Shown: in pieces, positions 8,877 through 17,870 of the stretch
Layout of the letters: every line of letters begins with the position of its first letter
Numbering within the stretch: position 1 is the stretch's first letter
Assembly (NCBI RefSeq): GCF_900128525.1
Contig: NZ_FQTQ01000064.1
Span: forward strand, 1 to 64,000
Length of the DNA: 64,000 bases
Direction of reading: 5' to 3'
Origin: a methanotrophic endosymbiont of Bathymodiolus puteoserpentis (Logatchev)
GTDB lineage: Bacteria > Pseudomonadota > Gammaproteobacteria > Methylococcales > Methylomonadaceae
Notes under the pieces: generated by a model
What the model was told of the DNA's origin: nothing
The model's database searches: none
What the model saw: the letters and a program-made list of their open reading frames with translations, nothing else
Translations under genes and position numbers: made by a program

Positions 8877-9470
8877 ATGACCAATAGAACCGCAAGTATT
8901 GAACGTAATACACTGGAGACGCAAATTAGTATTAGCATTAACCTAGATGGCACAGGTAAAGCTAAGTTTGATACTGGCGTACCTTTTTTAGAGCATATGC
9001 TAGATCAAATTGCGCGGCATGGTATGATTGATATGGATGTAACCTGCAAAGGTGATTTGCAAATCGATGATCACCATACCGTTGAAGATATAGGTATCAC
9101 GCTAGGCAAGGCTTTTGCAAAGGCATTGGGTAATAAAAAAGGCTTGGTTCGTTATGGCCATGCTTATGTGCCTTTAGATGAATCTTTGTCACGTGTTGTT
9201 ATTGATTTTTCAGGCCGCCCAGGCTTGTATTATGAAGTGCACTTTTCGCGAGCTATGATCGGTGCGTTTGATGTTGATTTATTGCGTGAGTTTTTCCAAG
9301 GATTTGTTAATCATGCCGGTGTTAGCTTGCATATCGATAACTTGAAAGGTGTGAATGCGCATCATATTGCTGAAACTGTTTTTAAAGCGATGGGGCGTGC
9401 CTTGCGTATGGCTGTTGCTGAAGATCCGCGTATGGCGGGTATAATGCCTTCCACTAAGGGTGTTTTGTAA
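8877..9470 (+). CDS. hisB: Imidazoleglycerol-phosphate dehydratase
   Basis: A 197-residue monofunctional dehydratase for step 6 of histidine synthesis. It has the metal-binding repeats [11 protein letters not shown] and [17 protein letters not shown]. The histidinol-phosphatase domain fused to HisB in enteric bacteria is absent, so that step must be encoded elsewhere. It is first in the his-tat run. Confidence 0.97.
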   Translation: MTNRTASIERNTLETQISISINLDGTGKAKFDTGVPFLEHMLDQIARHGMIDMDVTCKGDLQIDDHHTVEDIGITLGKAFAKALGNKKGLVRYGHAYVPLDESLSRVVIDFSGRPGLYYEVHFSRAMIGAFDVDLLREFFQGFVNHAGVSLHIDNLKGVNAHHIAETVFKAMGRALRMAVAEDPRMAGIMPSTKGVL

Positions 9471-9514
9471 GTTAGCAACCCTCGTTTTTTAATTGATATA
9501 TCTAAACCATTAAA

Positions 9515-10150
9515 ATGTCTTCCGTAGCCGTGATAGATTATGGTATGGGTAACCTCCATTCCATTGCCAAAGCTTTGCAACACGCAGCACCTGATGTTGA
9601 TGTCCGTGTTGTTTCTGATCTAAAATCCATATTATCAGCTGATCGCGTAGTCTTCCCGGGCGTGGGAGCTATGCGTGACTGTATGCATGCCTTGCAAGAA
9701 ACTGAATTAAATCAAGTCATAGCTCAAGTTGCGCAAACTCGACCATTACTAGGTATTTGTTTGGGGATGCAAGCTTTACTGACTAACAGCGAAGAAAATG
9801 GGGGTGTTGAATGTTTGAATATCCTGCCTGGTCAAGTTAAGCACTTTCCGGAAGATTTACGTGCCGCCAATGGCGAGCGCTTAAAAATTCCGCATATGGG
9901 GTGGAATCAGGTGGAGCAACACGCTCACCCGCTTTGGAAAGGTGTTCCACAAAATAGCCGGTTCTATTTTGTGCATAGTTATTACGCACAACCTGATAGC
10001 TCTGTTATCGTTGCTGGAACCACTGAATACCCTGAAAATTTTGCCTGCGCTTTAGCGAAAGATAATATCTTTGCTGTGCAGTTTCACCCTGAAAAAAGTC
10101 AAACAGCTGGCTTGCAGCTACTTAATAATTTTTTACATTGGGATGGCTAG
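9515..10150 (+). CDS. hisH: Imidazole glycerol phosphate synthase, glutaminase subunit
   Basis: A 211-residue class I glutamine amidotransferase. The nucleophilic Cys lies in LLGICLGMQALL, and the His/Glu pair in VQFHPEKSQ. It feeds ammonia to HisF, encoded two genes downstream. Confidence 0.97.
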   Translation: MSSVAVIDYGMGNLHSIAKALQHAAPDVDVRVVSDLKSILSADRVVFPGVGAMRDCMHALQETELNQVIAQVAQTRPLLGICLGMQALLTNSEENGGVECLNILPGQVKHFPEDLRAANGERLKIPHMGWNQVEQHAHPLWKGVPQNSRFYFVHSYYAQPDSSVIVAGTTEYPENFACALAKDNIFAVQFHPEKSQTAGLQLLNNFLHWDG

Positions 10151-10202
10151 GCTTACAAAGCGACCTCCCTAATTCTATTTCACTCTATTTGAGGCTAAAA
10201 AA

Positions 10203-10958
10203 ATGTTGTTAATACCCGCCATTGATCTAAAAGATGGTAAATGTGTTCGTTTACGCCAAGGGCGTATGGATGATGACACAGTATTTTCAGATAACCCTGT
10301 TGAAGTTGCAGGGCGCTGGGTGGCCGCAGGAGCACGACGCATTCATTTGGTCGATTTAGATGGTGCTTTTGCTGGTAAGCCAAAAAACGCTGAAATTATT
10401 CATGAGATTGTTGCCACTTACCCTGATGTACCTGTACAGATTGGCGGTGGTATACGTGACGAAGAAACGGTGCAGGCTTATTTAGAGGCGGGTGTGCAAT
10501 ATGTCATTATTGGTACTAAAGCGGTAAGTGATCCTCTGTTTGTGCGTGAGTTAGCAATGGCTTATCCTGGGCATATTATTGTGGGTTTAGATGCTAAAGA
10601 CGGTAAAGTTGCGGTTGATGGCTGGTCTAAATTATCACGTCATGATGTTATTGATATGGCCCTGAAGTTTGAGTCTTATGGGGTAGAGGCCATTATTTAT
10701 ACTGATATTTCTCGTGATGGCATGATGAATGGAGTGAATGTTGAGGCGACTGCTAAATTGGCAGACGCGATTAATATTCCCGTTATCGCTTCAGGGGGGA
10801 TTACTGACATAGAGGATATTAAAGCTTTAGCTCTAGCTGCGGAAGACGGTATTATGGGAGCTATTACCGGTCGTGCTATCTATGAGGGGACTTTAGATTT
10901 TGCTGAAGCAGAAAAACTGGCGCAATCTTTTCCTAAAGGACACTATGAGTTTAGCTAA
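10203..10958 (+). CDS. hisA: ProFAR isomerase
   Basis: A 251-residue beta/alpha-barrel. [15 protein letters not shown] carries the catalytic Asp, and the phosphate-binding loops are [10 protein letters not shown] and [11 protein letters not shown]. It isomerises ProFAR to PRFAR, the HisF substrate. Its last codons overlap hisF by 14 bases. Confidence 0.97.
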   Translation: MLLIPAIDLKDGKCVRLRQGRMDDDTVFSDNPVEVAGRWVAAGARRIHLVDLDGAFAGKPKNAEIIHEIVATYPDVPVQIGGGIRDEETVQAYLEAGVQYVIIGTKAVSDPLFVRELAMAYPGHIIVGLDAKDGKVAVDGWSKLSRHDVIDMALKFESYGVEAIIYTDISRDGMMNGVNVEATAKLADAINIPVIASGGITDIEDIKALALAAEDGIMGAITGRAIYEGTLDFAEAEKLAQSFPKGHYEFS

Positions 10959-11721
10959 ACGAATTATTCCGTGTCTTGATGTTGATAATGGTCGCGTTGT
11001 TAAAGGCGTAAAATTTGTTGATATTCGTGATGCCGGAGATCCGGTAGAAGTCGCGCGCCGATATGACCGCGAAGGTGCTGATGAAATTACTTTTTTAGAT
11101 ATTACTGCAACGCACCATGACCGTGATACCATCGTACATGTGGTTGAGCAGGTCGCTAGTGAGGTGTTTATACCTTTAACGGTTGGTGGCGGCATCAGAA
11201 AGCTGGAAGATATTCGGTGCATGCTCAATGCCGGTGCGGATAAAGTGGGTATTAATAGCGCGGCTGTATTTAATCCTGAGTTTGTCCGTGAAGCCGCAGA
11301 AAAATTTGGTTCACAATGTATTGTTGTCGCTATAGATGCGAAGAAAGTTAGTCGTGTCGGTGAAGCTAACCGCTGGGAGATTTTTACTCACGGAGGCCGC
11401 AAAGAAACAGGGATTAATGCCATCGAATGGGCAAAGAAAATGGTTGATTACGGCGCTGGTGAGATATTATTGACTAGTATGGATCGTGATGGCACGCGTG
11501 AAGGTTTTGATTTAGATTTAACGCGGACTATTAGTGAAGCGGTAACTGTGCCAGTTATTGCTTCTGGTGGTGTTGGTAATTTACAGCACTTAGCTGACGG
11601 CGTTACTCAAGGTAAAGCGGATGCTGTATTAGCCGCGAGTATTTTTCATTTTGCCGAATATAGTGTTCAGGAAGCTAAAGAGCATATGGCAAGCCAAGGC
11701 ATAGAAGTGCGCTTAGCATGA
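10945..11721 (+). CDS. hisF: Imidazole glycerol phosphate synthase, cyclase subunit
   Basis: A 258-residue barrel starting [18 protein letters not shown] at ATG 10945, with AAAGGA four bases upstream; a longer in-frame extension to 10900 has no family support. Catalytic Asp residues are in CLDVDNG and [11 protein letters not shown], and the phosphate loops are VGGGIRK and IASGGVG. It partners HisH. ATGA links it to hisI. Confidence 0.97.
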   Translation: MSLAKRIIPCLDVDNGRVVKGVKFVDIRDAGDPVEVARRYDREGADEITFLDITATHHDRDTIVHVVEQVASEVFIPLTVGGGIRKLEDIRCMLNAGADKVGINSAAVFNPEFVREAAEKFGSQCIVVAIDAKKVSRVGEANRWEIFTHGGRKETGINAIEWAKKMVDYGAGEILLTSMDRDGTREGFDLDLTRTISEAVTVPVIASGGVGNLQHLADGVTQGKADAVLAASIFHFAEYSVQEAKEHMASQGIEVRLA

Positions 11722-12107
11722 GCGGAACTTGGTTGGATGAAATTCGTTGGACAGATGATGGTCTAGTCCCCGTTATCGCCCAGCAAGCAGGTACGGGTAA
11801 AGTCGTGATGTTCGCATGGATGAACCGTGAGTCTTTGGCGCTTACTAATGAGTGTGGCTATGCGGTGTATTGGTCCCGTTCACGCAATAAATTATGGCGC
11901 AAAGGCGAAGAGTCAGGCAATAGGCAGAAAGTTTTAGCGATTTCTGTAGATTGTGATGAAGATGTTATCTTATTGAGTATAGAGCAAGAGGGCGGTATTT
12001 CTTGTCATACGGGCAGAGAAAGTTGTTTTTATCGGACTTTAGAGCGAGGTGTTTGGCAAGAAAATTCACCCGTATTAAAAGATCCCGCTGAAATGTATAA
12101 AAAATAA
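11718..12107 (+). CDS. hisI: Phosphoribosyl-AMP cyclohydrolase
   Basis: A 129-residue protein for the third step of histidine synthesis. Metal ligands are visible in [11 protein letters not shown] and in [13 protein letters not shown]. The cyclohydrolase and the pyrophosphohydrolase (hisE) are separate genes here, unlike the fused enteric HisIE. The start overlaps the hisF stop as ATGA. Confidence 0.97.
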   Translation: MSGTWLDEIRWTDDGLVPVIAQQAGTGKVVMFAWMNRESLALTNECGYAVYWSRSRNKLWRKGEESGNRQKVLAISVDCDEDVILLSIEQEGGISCHTGRESCFYRTLERGVWQENSPVLKDPAEMYKK

Positions 12108-12113
12108 TAGCGA

Positions 12114-12137
12114 CTGTAGGGCGGGCTTTAGTCCGCT
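12114..12137. repeat. REP-like intergenic palindrome between hisI and hisE
   Basis: CTGTAGGGCGGGCTTTAGTC followed by CGC contains the hairpin GCGG-gctttagt-CCGC. Its G/C-rich composition stands out against the AT-rich spacer. Very similar elements are dispersed in many proteobacterial genomes; only this copy was noticed in the window. Confidence 0.4.
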
Positions 12138-12161
12138 AATATAATTTATGGAATATCGAGC

Positions 12162-12479
12162 ATGAGTGACGTTTTAACTGAATTAGCTGCTATTTTAGAG
12201 CAGCGCAAACAAGAGTCTGCCGATAGCTCTTATGTAGCTAGTTTATATGCGAAAGGTTTAGACGCTATTTTAAAGAAAATAGGCGAAGAAGCCACAGAGA
12301 CAGTTATTGCTGCAAAAGACGGCAATAAAGAACAGATTGTTTATGAAACAGCTGATTTATGGTTTCATTGTATGGTTATGTTGGCCGATCAAGAATTAAG
12401 CCCTGACGATGTTTTGAATGAATTGCAGCGTCGCTTTGGTTTGTCTGGTTTAACAGAAAAAGCACAACGCAATAAATAA
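12162..12479 (+). CDS. hisE: Phosphoribosyl-ATP pyrophosphohydrolase
   Basis: A 105-residue all-helical MazG-like enzyme, second step of histidine synthesis. [17 protein letters not shown] supplies the metal-binding Glu residues, with YETADLWFH as the second helix motif. It is separated from hisI by a small REP-like element and lies 26 bases before tatA. Confidence 0.96.
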   Translation: MSDVLTELAAILEQRKQESADSSYVASLYAKGLDAILKKIGEEATETVIAAKDGNKEQIVYETADLWFHCMVMLADQELSPDDVLNELQRRFGLSGLTEKAQRNK

Positions 12480-12505
12480 TACATATAAAGTAAGAGGATT
12501 TTATT

Positions 12506-12721
12506 ATGGGAATTAGTATTACTCAATTAGTCATTGTTTTAGTCATTGTTTTGGTTTTATTTGGCACTAAACGGTTACGTAATATGGGCGGCGATTTAGG
12601 GGGTGCAATTAAAGGTTTTCGTTCGGCTATGAAAGAGGGTGAAGAAGACAAAAACTTATCAGATAAAGGTGGCGATGTTATCGATGTTGAAGTCACTGAA
12701 AAAGATAAAGATAAAGCTTAA
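12506..12721 (+). CDS. tatA: Sec-independent translocase subunit TatA
   Basis: 71 residues: one N-terminal membrane helix ([16 protein letters not shown]), the [14 protein letters not shown] hinge and amphipathic helix, then a charged tail. It forms the size-variable pore of the twin-arginine export system for folded proteins. TAAGAGGA precedes the ATG. tatB follows after three bases. Confidence 0.95.
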   Translation: MGISITQLVIVLVIVLVLFGTKRLRNMGGDLGGAIKGFRSAMKEGEEDKNLSDKGGDVIDVEVTEKDKDKA

Positions 12722-12724
12722 ATC

Positions 12725-13030
12725 ATGTTTGATGTCGGATTCTGGGAGCTTTGCTTAATTGCTGTTGTTAGCTTGTTGGTTATAGGGCCAGAGAAGCTAC
12801 CTAAGCTTGCTCGTATTGCTGGCTTTTGGGTGGGTAAAACGCGGCATATCGTTGCTTCTGTTAAAGAAGAGATTAAAGAAGAGCTAAAGGAAGAGGAGTT
12901 AAGGCAACTGTTGAAAGAACAGCAAGCACAACTAGATGATATGACTAAGGGCTTGGACTTAAATAAGCGAGCTGAGCACTTTTTAGATGCCAAAGACAAA
13001 ACGGATAAAGAGTCAGATGTCGGAAAATGA
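12725..13030 (+). CDS. tatB: Sec-independent translocase subunit TatB
   Basis: 101 residues: MFDVGFWELCLIAVVSLLVI then GPEKLPKLAR, the TatB signature with the Glu in the membrane helix, followed by a long Lys/Glu/Gln amphipathic helix. With TatC it forms the signal-peptide receptor. Its end overlaps tatC. Confidence 0.95.
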   Translation: MFDVGFWELCLIAVVSLLVIGPEKLPKLARIAGFWVGKTRHIVASVKEEIKEELKEEELRQLLKEQQAQLDDMTKGLDLNKRAEHFLDAKDKTDKESDVGK

Positions 13031-13769
13031 TGAAGTAGAGCAGCCATTTATTTCCCATCTTATAGAGTTACGTAACCGCTTATTGCGGGTGGTGCTTAGT
13101 GTGTTGGTGGTTTTTTTAGCAATGACGCCTTTTGCTAATGAGATTTATAATTTTTTAGCCCAGCCTTTAATGCATTTTTTGCCAGAAAATAGCTCTATGG
13201 TTGCTATTGATGTCGTTTCTCCTTTTTTAACACCGTTTAAATTGGTACTTGTGGCGGCTATATTTATTTCAGTGCCAATTATTTTGTATCAATTTTGGGC
13301 GTTTGTTGCGCCTGGACTCTACTCCCATGAAAAGCGCATGATTGCGCCTTTATTAGTGGCAAGTACTTTATTATTTGCGCTAGGCATGGTCTTTGCCTAT
13401 TTTGTAGTCTTTCCCTTGGTTTTTGGTTTTTTAACGTCTGCTGCGCCAGAAGGCGTTACAGTGATGACAGATATTGCCAAATATCTGGATTTTGTTCTGA
13501 CGATGTTTTTTGCTTTTGGGATGGCTTTTGAAGTGCCTATTGTCACTATAGTTTTAGTTTGGGCTGGAATTATGACGCCGCAACAGCTTGCTGATAAACG
13601 CCCTTATGTCATTGTCGGCGCTTTTGTTATTGGTATGTTTTTAACGCCACCTGATGCTATTTCCCAGACTTTATTGGCTGTCCCGATTTGGTTATTATTT
13701 GAAGCAGGTCTATTGTTCTCGCGTTTGTTTGTTAGAAAAGGTAAGCGTAAACGTATAGCTAAGGGCTGA
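13017..13769 (+). CDS. tatC: Sec-independent translocase subunit TatC
   Basis: 250 residues from ATG 13017 (MSENDEVEQPFISHLIELRN), the conserved TatC start; an upstream ATG at 12987 would add ten residues with no family support. Six membrane segments and FWAFVAPGLYSHEKR identify it. It recognises twin-arginine signal peptides. The 14-base overlap with tatB implies coupling. The only his-tat link visible is shared transcription. Confidence 0.96.
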   Translation: MSENDEVEQPFISHLIELRNRLLRVVLSVLVVFLAMTPFANEIYNFLAQPLMHFLPENSSMVAIDVVSPFLTPFKLVLVAAIFISVPIILYQFWAFVAPGLYSHEKRMIAPLLVASTLLFALGMVFAYFVVFPLVFGFLTSAAPEGVTVMTDIAKYLDFVLTMFFAFGMAFEVPIVTIVLVWAGIMTPQQLADKRPYVIVGAFVIGMFLTPPDAISQTLLAVPIWLLFEAGLLFSRLFVRKGKRKRIAKG

Positions 13770-13782
13770 GGATGAAATGAAT

Positions 13783-13817
13783 CCCGAAACTGGACAAAAA
13801 GATGAGTCAGTTTCGGG
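13783..13817. terminator. Hairpin between converging tatC and JAMM-peptidase genes
   Basis: CCCGAAACTG (13783-13792) pairs perfectly with CAGTTTCGGG (13808-13817) over a 15-base loop. The location between convergent operons suggests a bidirectional terminator, although no T-run follows on either strand. Confidence 0.55.
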
Positions 13818-13881
13818 GGGAGTATAAGATTCTCAGTCCAAAGTAGCTGTCAGTTTCACTCGGTATGCCGTCAGTTTTCGG
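13806..13881. repeat. Three spaced copies of GTCAGTTT(T)C
   Basis: GTCAGTTTC occurs at 13806-13814 and 13849-13857, and GTCAGTTTTCGG at 13870-13881, all in the same orientation. The first is the right arm of the terminator hairpin. The copies may be decayed duplicates of terminator arms. Confidence 0.35.
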
Positions 13882-13969
13882 TGTAGAAGGGGCTGTTAAT
13901 CAATGCTCAATTTTATTTTCTGAATATGTTTTATCAGATTTGACTTTAGTTGTGCTGTTATGTTGATGG

Positions 13970-14389
13970 CTAAGTTAAGCAGAGTGAGACTTCAACAAAT
14001 TTCGCACTCTGTATGTGGTAGCCGCGTATTTCCAGAATACCTTTGGTATTAAGGGAAATAATTAAATAGAGTGCTTCAGGGTAATTTGCTTGTGCTAAGT
14101 CAGTATTTGAAGGAATAGCCGGTGCTGTAGGGTGTGAATGATAGATAGCAAATAGCTGCTCATTATTATCACGCATCTTTGCCATAACTTGAATTTGTTG
14201 CTGGGCATCTAAGTTAAAAAATCTTGCTGGTTCTGGTGCATTGTTTTTAACTGGATAGCTGCGATAGGGTGTGTTATCACGGCTGCTGATTAACCCACAG
14301 ACTTCTTGTTCTGGTGTTTGCTGGGCGTGATGCAGGAGATTTTGTACTATTTTCCTAGGGATTACAATTTCAGTAATTTTTTCTGCCAT
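13970..14389 (-). CDS. JAMM/MPN-domain metallopeptidase (M67-like)
   Basis: A roughly 139-residue protein with a complete JAMM zinc site: the Glu in EVCGLIS and HSHPTAPAIPSNTD, which fits HxHx7Sx2D exactly. Bacterial members cut C-terminal extensions from ubiquitin-like sulfur carriers or act on Cys conjugates. From memory, related genomes often place a MoeB/ThiF-type E1-like gene beside it after prmC; none is here. The start is uncertain. ATG 14389 (MAEKITEIVI) avoids overlap with prmC, ATG 14422 would add 11 residues, and neither has a strong ribosome-binding site. Confidence 0.85.
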   Translation of the reverse strand: MAEKITEIVIPRKIVQNLLHHAQQTPEQEVCGLISSRDNTPYRSYPVKNNAPEPARFFNLDAQQQIQVMAKMRDNNEQLFAIYHSHPTAPAIPSNTDLAQANYPEALYLIISLNTKGILEIRGYHIQSAKFVEVSLCLT

Positions 14390-14403
14390 GGTAATTATGC
14401 TGC

Positions 14404-15252
14404 TTAAAGTTGAGGTAACCATTGTGCGTAGCTAACACGAGGGTGCCCCGATAAGTCGTGTACGCAATGAATATTTTGATATTGCTGCTGTTCAAGTAGG
14501 TCATGTACGGCTTGTTTTTGATTGTAGCCATGCTCAAAAATAAGGTAACCGCCATGACTTAGGTGTTGATGGCTTTGTTGGCTAATATCAAGAATGTCTT
14601 GTAGTCCTTGTTGCTCTGCAATAAGGGCGCTATTAGGCTCAAAGCGCACATCCCCTTTACTTAAATGAGGGTCGTTTACATCTATATAAGGTGGATTGCT
14701 AACGATGAAGTCGAATTTTTCTTGAGGAACTTCAGCTAACCAATTGCTGTTTAGGAAGCGAATATTTGGCGTATGATTTAGTTGGGCATTGTTTTGAGCT
14801 GTATCTAACGCTTCTGTGCTATTGTCGACAGCTGTCACTTTGAGCTGCGAGTATTCAGCGGCAAGTGTAATGGCGATAATACCCGATCCAGTCCCTAAAT
14901 CAATGAGTTTTGCACCGGGTTTAGATTCGAGTAATTGTAGGCAGACTTCGATTAATGTTTCGGTATCAGGGCGTGGAATTAATACGCTGGGATTGACTAT
15001 GAAATCACGTGACCAAAATTCTCGAGTGCCAGTAATATAGGCAATAGGTTGCCCTTGTTGGCGTCGCTCCAGTAAGCGAGAGAATTGCCTTAGCTGCTCA
15101 TTGGTAAGCCGCTTTTCTGGCCAAGTACGTAGATAACTGCGATTTTTTTCTAAGACGTGACATAGTAAGACCTCTGCATCTAGGGTGGCTGAGTCAGAAA
15201 TGGTTTGTAAGGTGCTGGCGGAGCGTGCCAGGACAGATTGAAGGTCTTGCAT
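14404..15252 (-). CDS. prmC: Peptide chain release factor N5-glutamine methyltransferase
   Basis: A 282-residue protein. The HemK N-terminal helical domain is followed by a SAM-binding fold (LIDLGTGSGIIAITLA) and the catalytic VSNPPYID. It methylates the GGQ glutamine of release factors, and its main substrate RF1 is encoded directly upstream. The start chosen is ATG 15252, four bases after the prfA stop with AAGAG upstream; the alternative TTG 15273 lies inside prfA. Confidence 0.96.
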   Translation of the reverse strand: MQDLQSVLARSASTLQTISDSATLDAEVLLCHVLEKNRSYLRTWPEKRLTNEQLRQFSRLLERRQQGQPIAYITGTREFWSRDFIVNPSVLIPRPDTETLIEVCLQLLESKPGAKLIDLGTGSGIIAITLAAEYSQLKVTAVDNSTEALDTAQNNAQLNHTPNIRFLNSNWLAEVPQEKFDFIVSNPPYIDVNDPHLSKGDVRFEPNSALIAEQQGLQDILDISQQSHQHLSHGGYLIFEHGYNQKQAVHDLLEQQQYQNIHCVHDLSGHPRVSYAQWLPQL

Positions 15253-15256
15253 ATAT

Positions 15257-16345
15257 TTACTCTTCTTCGCCAAGCTGAGTGAGTAGTTCAGCTTGGTGTT
15301 CGTTAATCAGTGGTTGAATAATATGATTAAGCGCGCCCTGCATAATTTCATCTAGTTTATATAAAGTAAGGTTAATTCGATGATCAGTGATTCTTCCTTG
15401 AGGGTAATTATAAGTGCGAATACGTTCAGAGCGATCGCCACTACCCACTTGTAATTTTCTGTTTTCAGAGTTTTCTGCGTGTTGTTTTTCTTGTTCAGTT
15501 GAGAGTAAACGTGATTGTAATACCGACATCGCTTGTGCTTTATTTTTATGCTGCGAACGTTGATCTTGGCATTCCACAACGGTGCCTGTTGGTATATGGG
15601 TAATACGCACTGCAGAGTCAGTTTTATTGACATGCTGCCCACCTGAGCCTGATGCGCGAAAGGTGTCGATGCGTAAGTCACTAGGGTTAATATCGATATT
15701 ATCAATTTCAGTCGCTTCTGGCATGATGGCGACAGTGCATGCCGATGTATGTACGCGACCTTGTGATTCAGTTTCGGGGACTCGTTGAACGCGGTGTGTG
15801 CCTGCCTCAAATTTAAGCTGGGAATAAACGTCCTGTCCAGCAATACGTAAAATAATTTCTTTATAACCACCGTGTTCGCCGCGAGTTTCACTTGCGGTTT
15901 CTATTTGCCAGCCCTGATTTTCTGCATAGCGCATATACATCCGTGCTAAATCACCAGAGAAAAGCGCGGCCTCATCGCCGCCTGTACCTGCCCTAATTTC
16001 CATAAATATATTGCGGTTATCGTTAGGGTCGCGAGGTAATAATAAGATTTGTAGGTCTTGTTCAATTTTCCTTTGTTGTTGTTCGGCATCGTCAATTTCT
16101 TCTTTTGCCATAGCGCGCATTTCCGCATCGTCTTCGCTGAGCATTTCTTGTGCAGCGTTGATTGATTCCTCACAATCAGTAAATTTTTTATAACAGTCAA
16201 CTAGAGGGGTTATTTGTGAATATTCTTGGCTTAGCGCACGAAATTTATTTTGATCACTTTGTATTTCTGGTTGGGAAAGTAAGGCGGCAATTTCATCAAA
16301 GCGATCTGCTAGATTTTCTAATTTATTTTTTATTGAAGCTTTCAT
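15257..16345 (-). CDS. prfA: Peptide chain release factor 1
   Basis: A 362-residue class I release factor reading UAA and UAG. The codon-recognition motif appears as PET in [10 protein letters not shown], and the peptidyl-tRNA hydrolysis motif as [15 protein letters not shown]. Its start overlaps the end of hemA by four bases, the common hemA-prfA-prmC arrangement. Confidence 0.98.
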   Translation of the reverse strand: MKASIKNKLENLADRFDEIAALLSQPEIQSDQNKFRALSQEYSQITPLVDCYKKFTDCEESINAAQEMLSEDDAEMRAMAKEEIDDAEQQQRKIEQDLQILLLPRDPNDNRNIFMEIRAGTGGDEAALFSGDLARMYMRYAENQGWQIETASETRGEHGGYKEIILRIAGQDVYSQLKFEAGTHRVQRVPETESQGRVHTSACTVAIMPEATEIDNIDINPSDLRIDTFRASGSGGQHVNKTDSAVRITHIPTGTVVECQDQRSQHKNKAQAMSVLQSRLLSTEQEKQHAENSENRKLQVGSGDRSERIRTYNYPQGRITDHRINLTLYKLDEIMQGALNHIIQPLINEHQAELLTQLGEEE

Positions 16346-17601
16346 TGCTGGTTCTGTAGTTTGAATATTTCACGAGCAGCGGCAATGAGGTCATGGCGAT
16401 CATTTTGGCTGGCTTTGCGTAACTGGACACAGGGAGTGTGTGTTAATTTATTGGTTAGGGTATGGGCTAATTGCTGCATAATTTGTTCAGGGTTGCCGCC
16501 GTTTTGTAATGCGGCAAGTGCTTTAGTTAAGCTTTCTTGTTGCAATTGTTCAGCTTGTTTGCGGTAATCAACAATGGTTGACTGCACATTTTGCACTTTC
16601 ATCCAAGACAAAAAGTGCTCGACATTAGTATCGATGATTTCTTCGGCTTGTTCTGCAGCCTCGCGGCGTGAATTGAGGTTATCGCTAATGATATTTTGCA
16701 AGTCATCAACAGTATAGAGGTAAACATCATTAAGTTTTTTAACTTCAGGCTCAATATCTCGCGGAACGGCAAGGTCAACCATAAAAATAGGCTTATGTTT
16801 GCGTTTTTTAATGGCGCTTTCTACTAAGCCCTTGCCTAAAATGGGTAATTGGCTTGCTGTTGAGGATACAATAATATCCGCTTCGGCAATATGCAGTGGT
16901 AATTCCGATAGGGCGATAGCATAGCCATCAAACTGACTCGCTAGGGCATGAGCTTTATCAAAAGTGCGGTTGGCAATGATAATGCGACCTATGCCGTTTT
17001 GATGTAAATGGCGTGCCGTAAGTTCAATTGTTTCACCTGCACCGATTAAGATGGCTGTTTGTTCGCTAAGATTATCAAAAATCTGCTTACTTAGTTGTAC
17101 GGCGGCAAAGGCAACAGAAACGGAGCTAGAGCCAATAGTCGTATCAGTGCGTACTTTTTTTGCTGTAGAAAAGGTATGCTGAAAGAGTTTATCTAGTTCT
17201 TTACCTAAAGTGCCTGCTTGACTTGCTGTTTGGTAGGCGGTTTTCATTTGCCCTAGAATTTGAGGTTCGCCTAAAATCATTGATTCAAGGCCACTAGCAA
17301 CACGAAACATATGGCGAATAAATGCGTTGTCAGTATGCGCGTATAAGTAGGGTTGAAATTCAGTTTGATTTAGTTGACGATTGTGGGCAATCCAATTGAC
17401 TACAGGTAAAATATCGCTATCTTGAGTTGTACAGTAAATTTCGGTGCGATTACAGGTCGATAAAATTGCTGCCTCAGATATAGTTTGTTGCTGCCAAAGC
17501 TCTTTAACTGCGTCGCTTAATATTTCAGCAGGGAACGCAAGGCGCTCTCGGACTGAAACCGGCGCTGTTGTATAATTAATACCTAATGCGAGAAATGTCA
17601 T
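16342..17601 (-). CDS. hemA: Glutamyl-tRNA reductase
   Basis: A 419-residue NADPH-dependent enzyme of the C5 route to 5-aminolevulinate. The active-site Cys is in [10 protein letters not shown], the substrate motif is [17 protein letters not shown], the NADP-binding region [17 protein letters not shown], and the C-terminal domain dimerises. It commits glutamyl-tRNA to heme. First gene of the minus-strand operon, divergent from the TPR lipoprotein gene. Confidence 0.98.
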   Translation of the reverse strand: MTFLALGINYTTAPVSVRERLAFPAEILSDAVKELWQQQTISEAAILSTCNRTEIYCTTQDSDILPVVNWIAHNRQLNQTEFQPYLYAHTDNAFIRHMFRVASGLESMILGEPQILGQMKTAYQTASQAGTLGKELDKLFQHTFSTAKKVRTDTTIGSSSVSVAFAAVQLSKQIFDNLSEQTAILIGAGETIELTARHLHQNGIGRIIIANRTFDKAHALASQFDGYAIALSELPLHIAEADIIVSSTASQLPILGKGLVESAIKKRKHKPIFMVDLAVPRDIEPEVKKLNDVYLYTVDDLQNIISDNLNSRREAAEQAEEIIDTNVEHFLSWMKVQNVQSTIVDYRKQAEQLQQESLTKALAALQNGGNPEQIMQQLAHTLTNKLTHTPCVQLRKASQNDRHDLIAAAREIFKLQNQQ

Positions 17602-17870
17602 TTATGCCAGTTAATTCTTAAAGTTAGAGGATAAGCTTGAAATCATAAGTGAATAGTCTATTCTAAGGAACTTTATGAGTTTAGCCAAATGGAATAAATC
17701 ATTGGTCCCATTTATTAAATTATAAAGTTAGTTATTTTTTAGGTTCAAGCTTTAAAAAAAGTTGCATAATTGTTCGTATAATATGTACAGTAAGCGGTGG
17801 CTGAGTCGTTGAGCAAATTTGTTTTACGACGTTTGTTGGGTTATGGCAATTCAAAATTAAGGAAATTTCA
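17602..17870. promoter_or_regulatory. Divergent promoter region between hemA and the TPR lipoprotein
   Basis: Both flanking operons must start here. On the plus strand TATAAT lies at 17777-17782, but the nearest good -35 (TTGCAT 17762-17767) is only nine bases away, so this promoter is not convincing. No clear minus-strand promoter was found. Confidence 0.3.

Noticed and set aside
10900-10944. Upstream ATG extending HisF by 15 residues
   Set aside because: The family starts at [12 protein letters not shown], which has its own ribosome-binding site.
15352-15891. A 179-codon open frame inside prfA on the same strand
   Set aside because: It lies wholly within prfA in another frame, has no protein family features, and prfA is unambiguous.
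17762-17782. TTGCAT...TATAAT as a promoter for the TPR lipoprotein gene
   Set aside because: The spacing is nine bases, far below 16-18.
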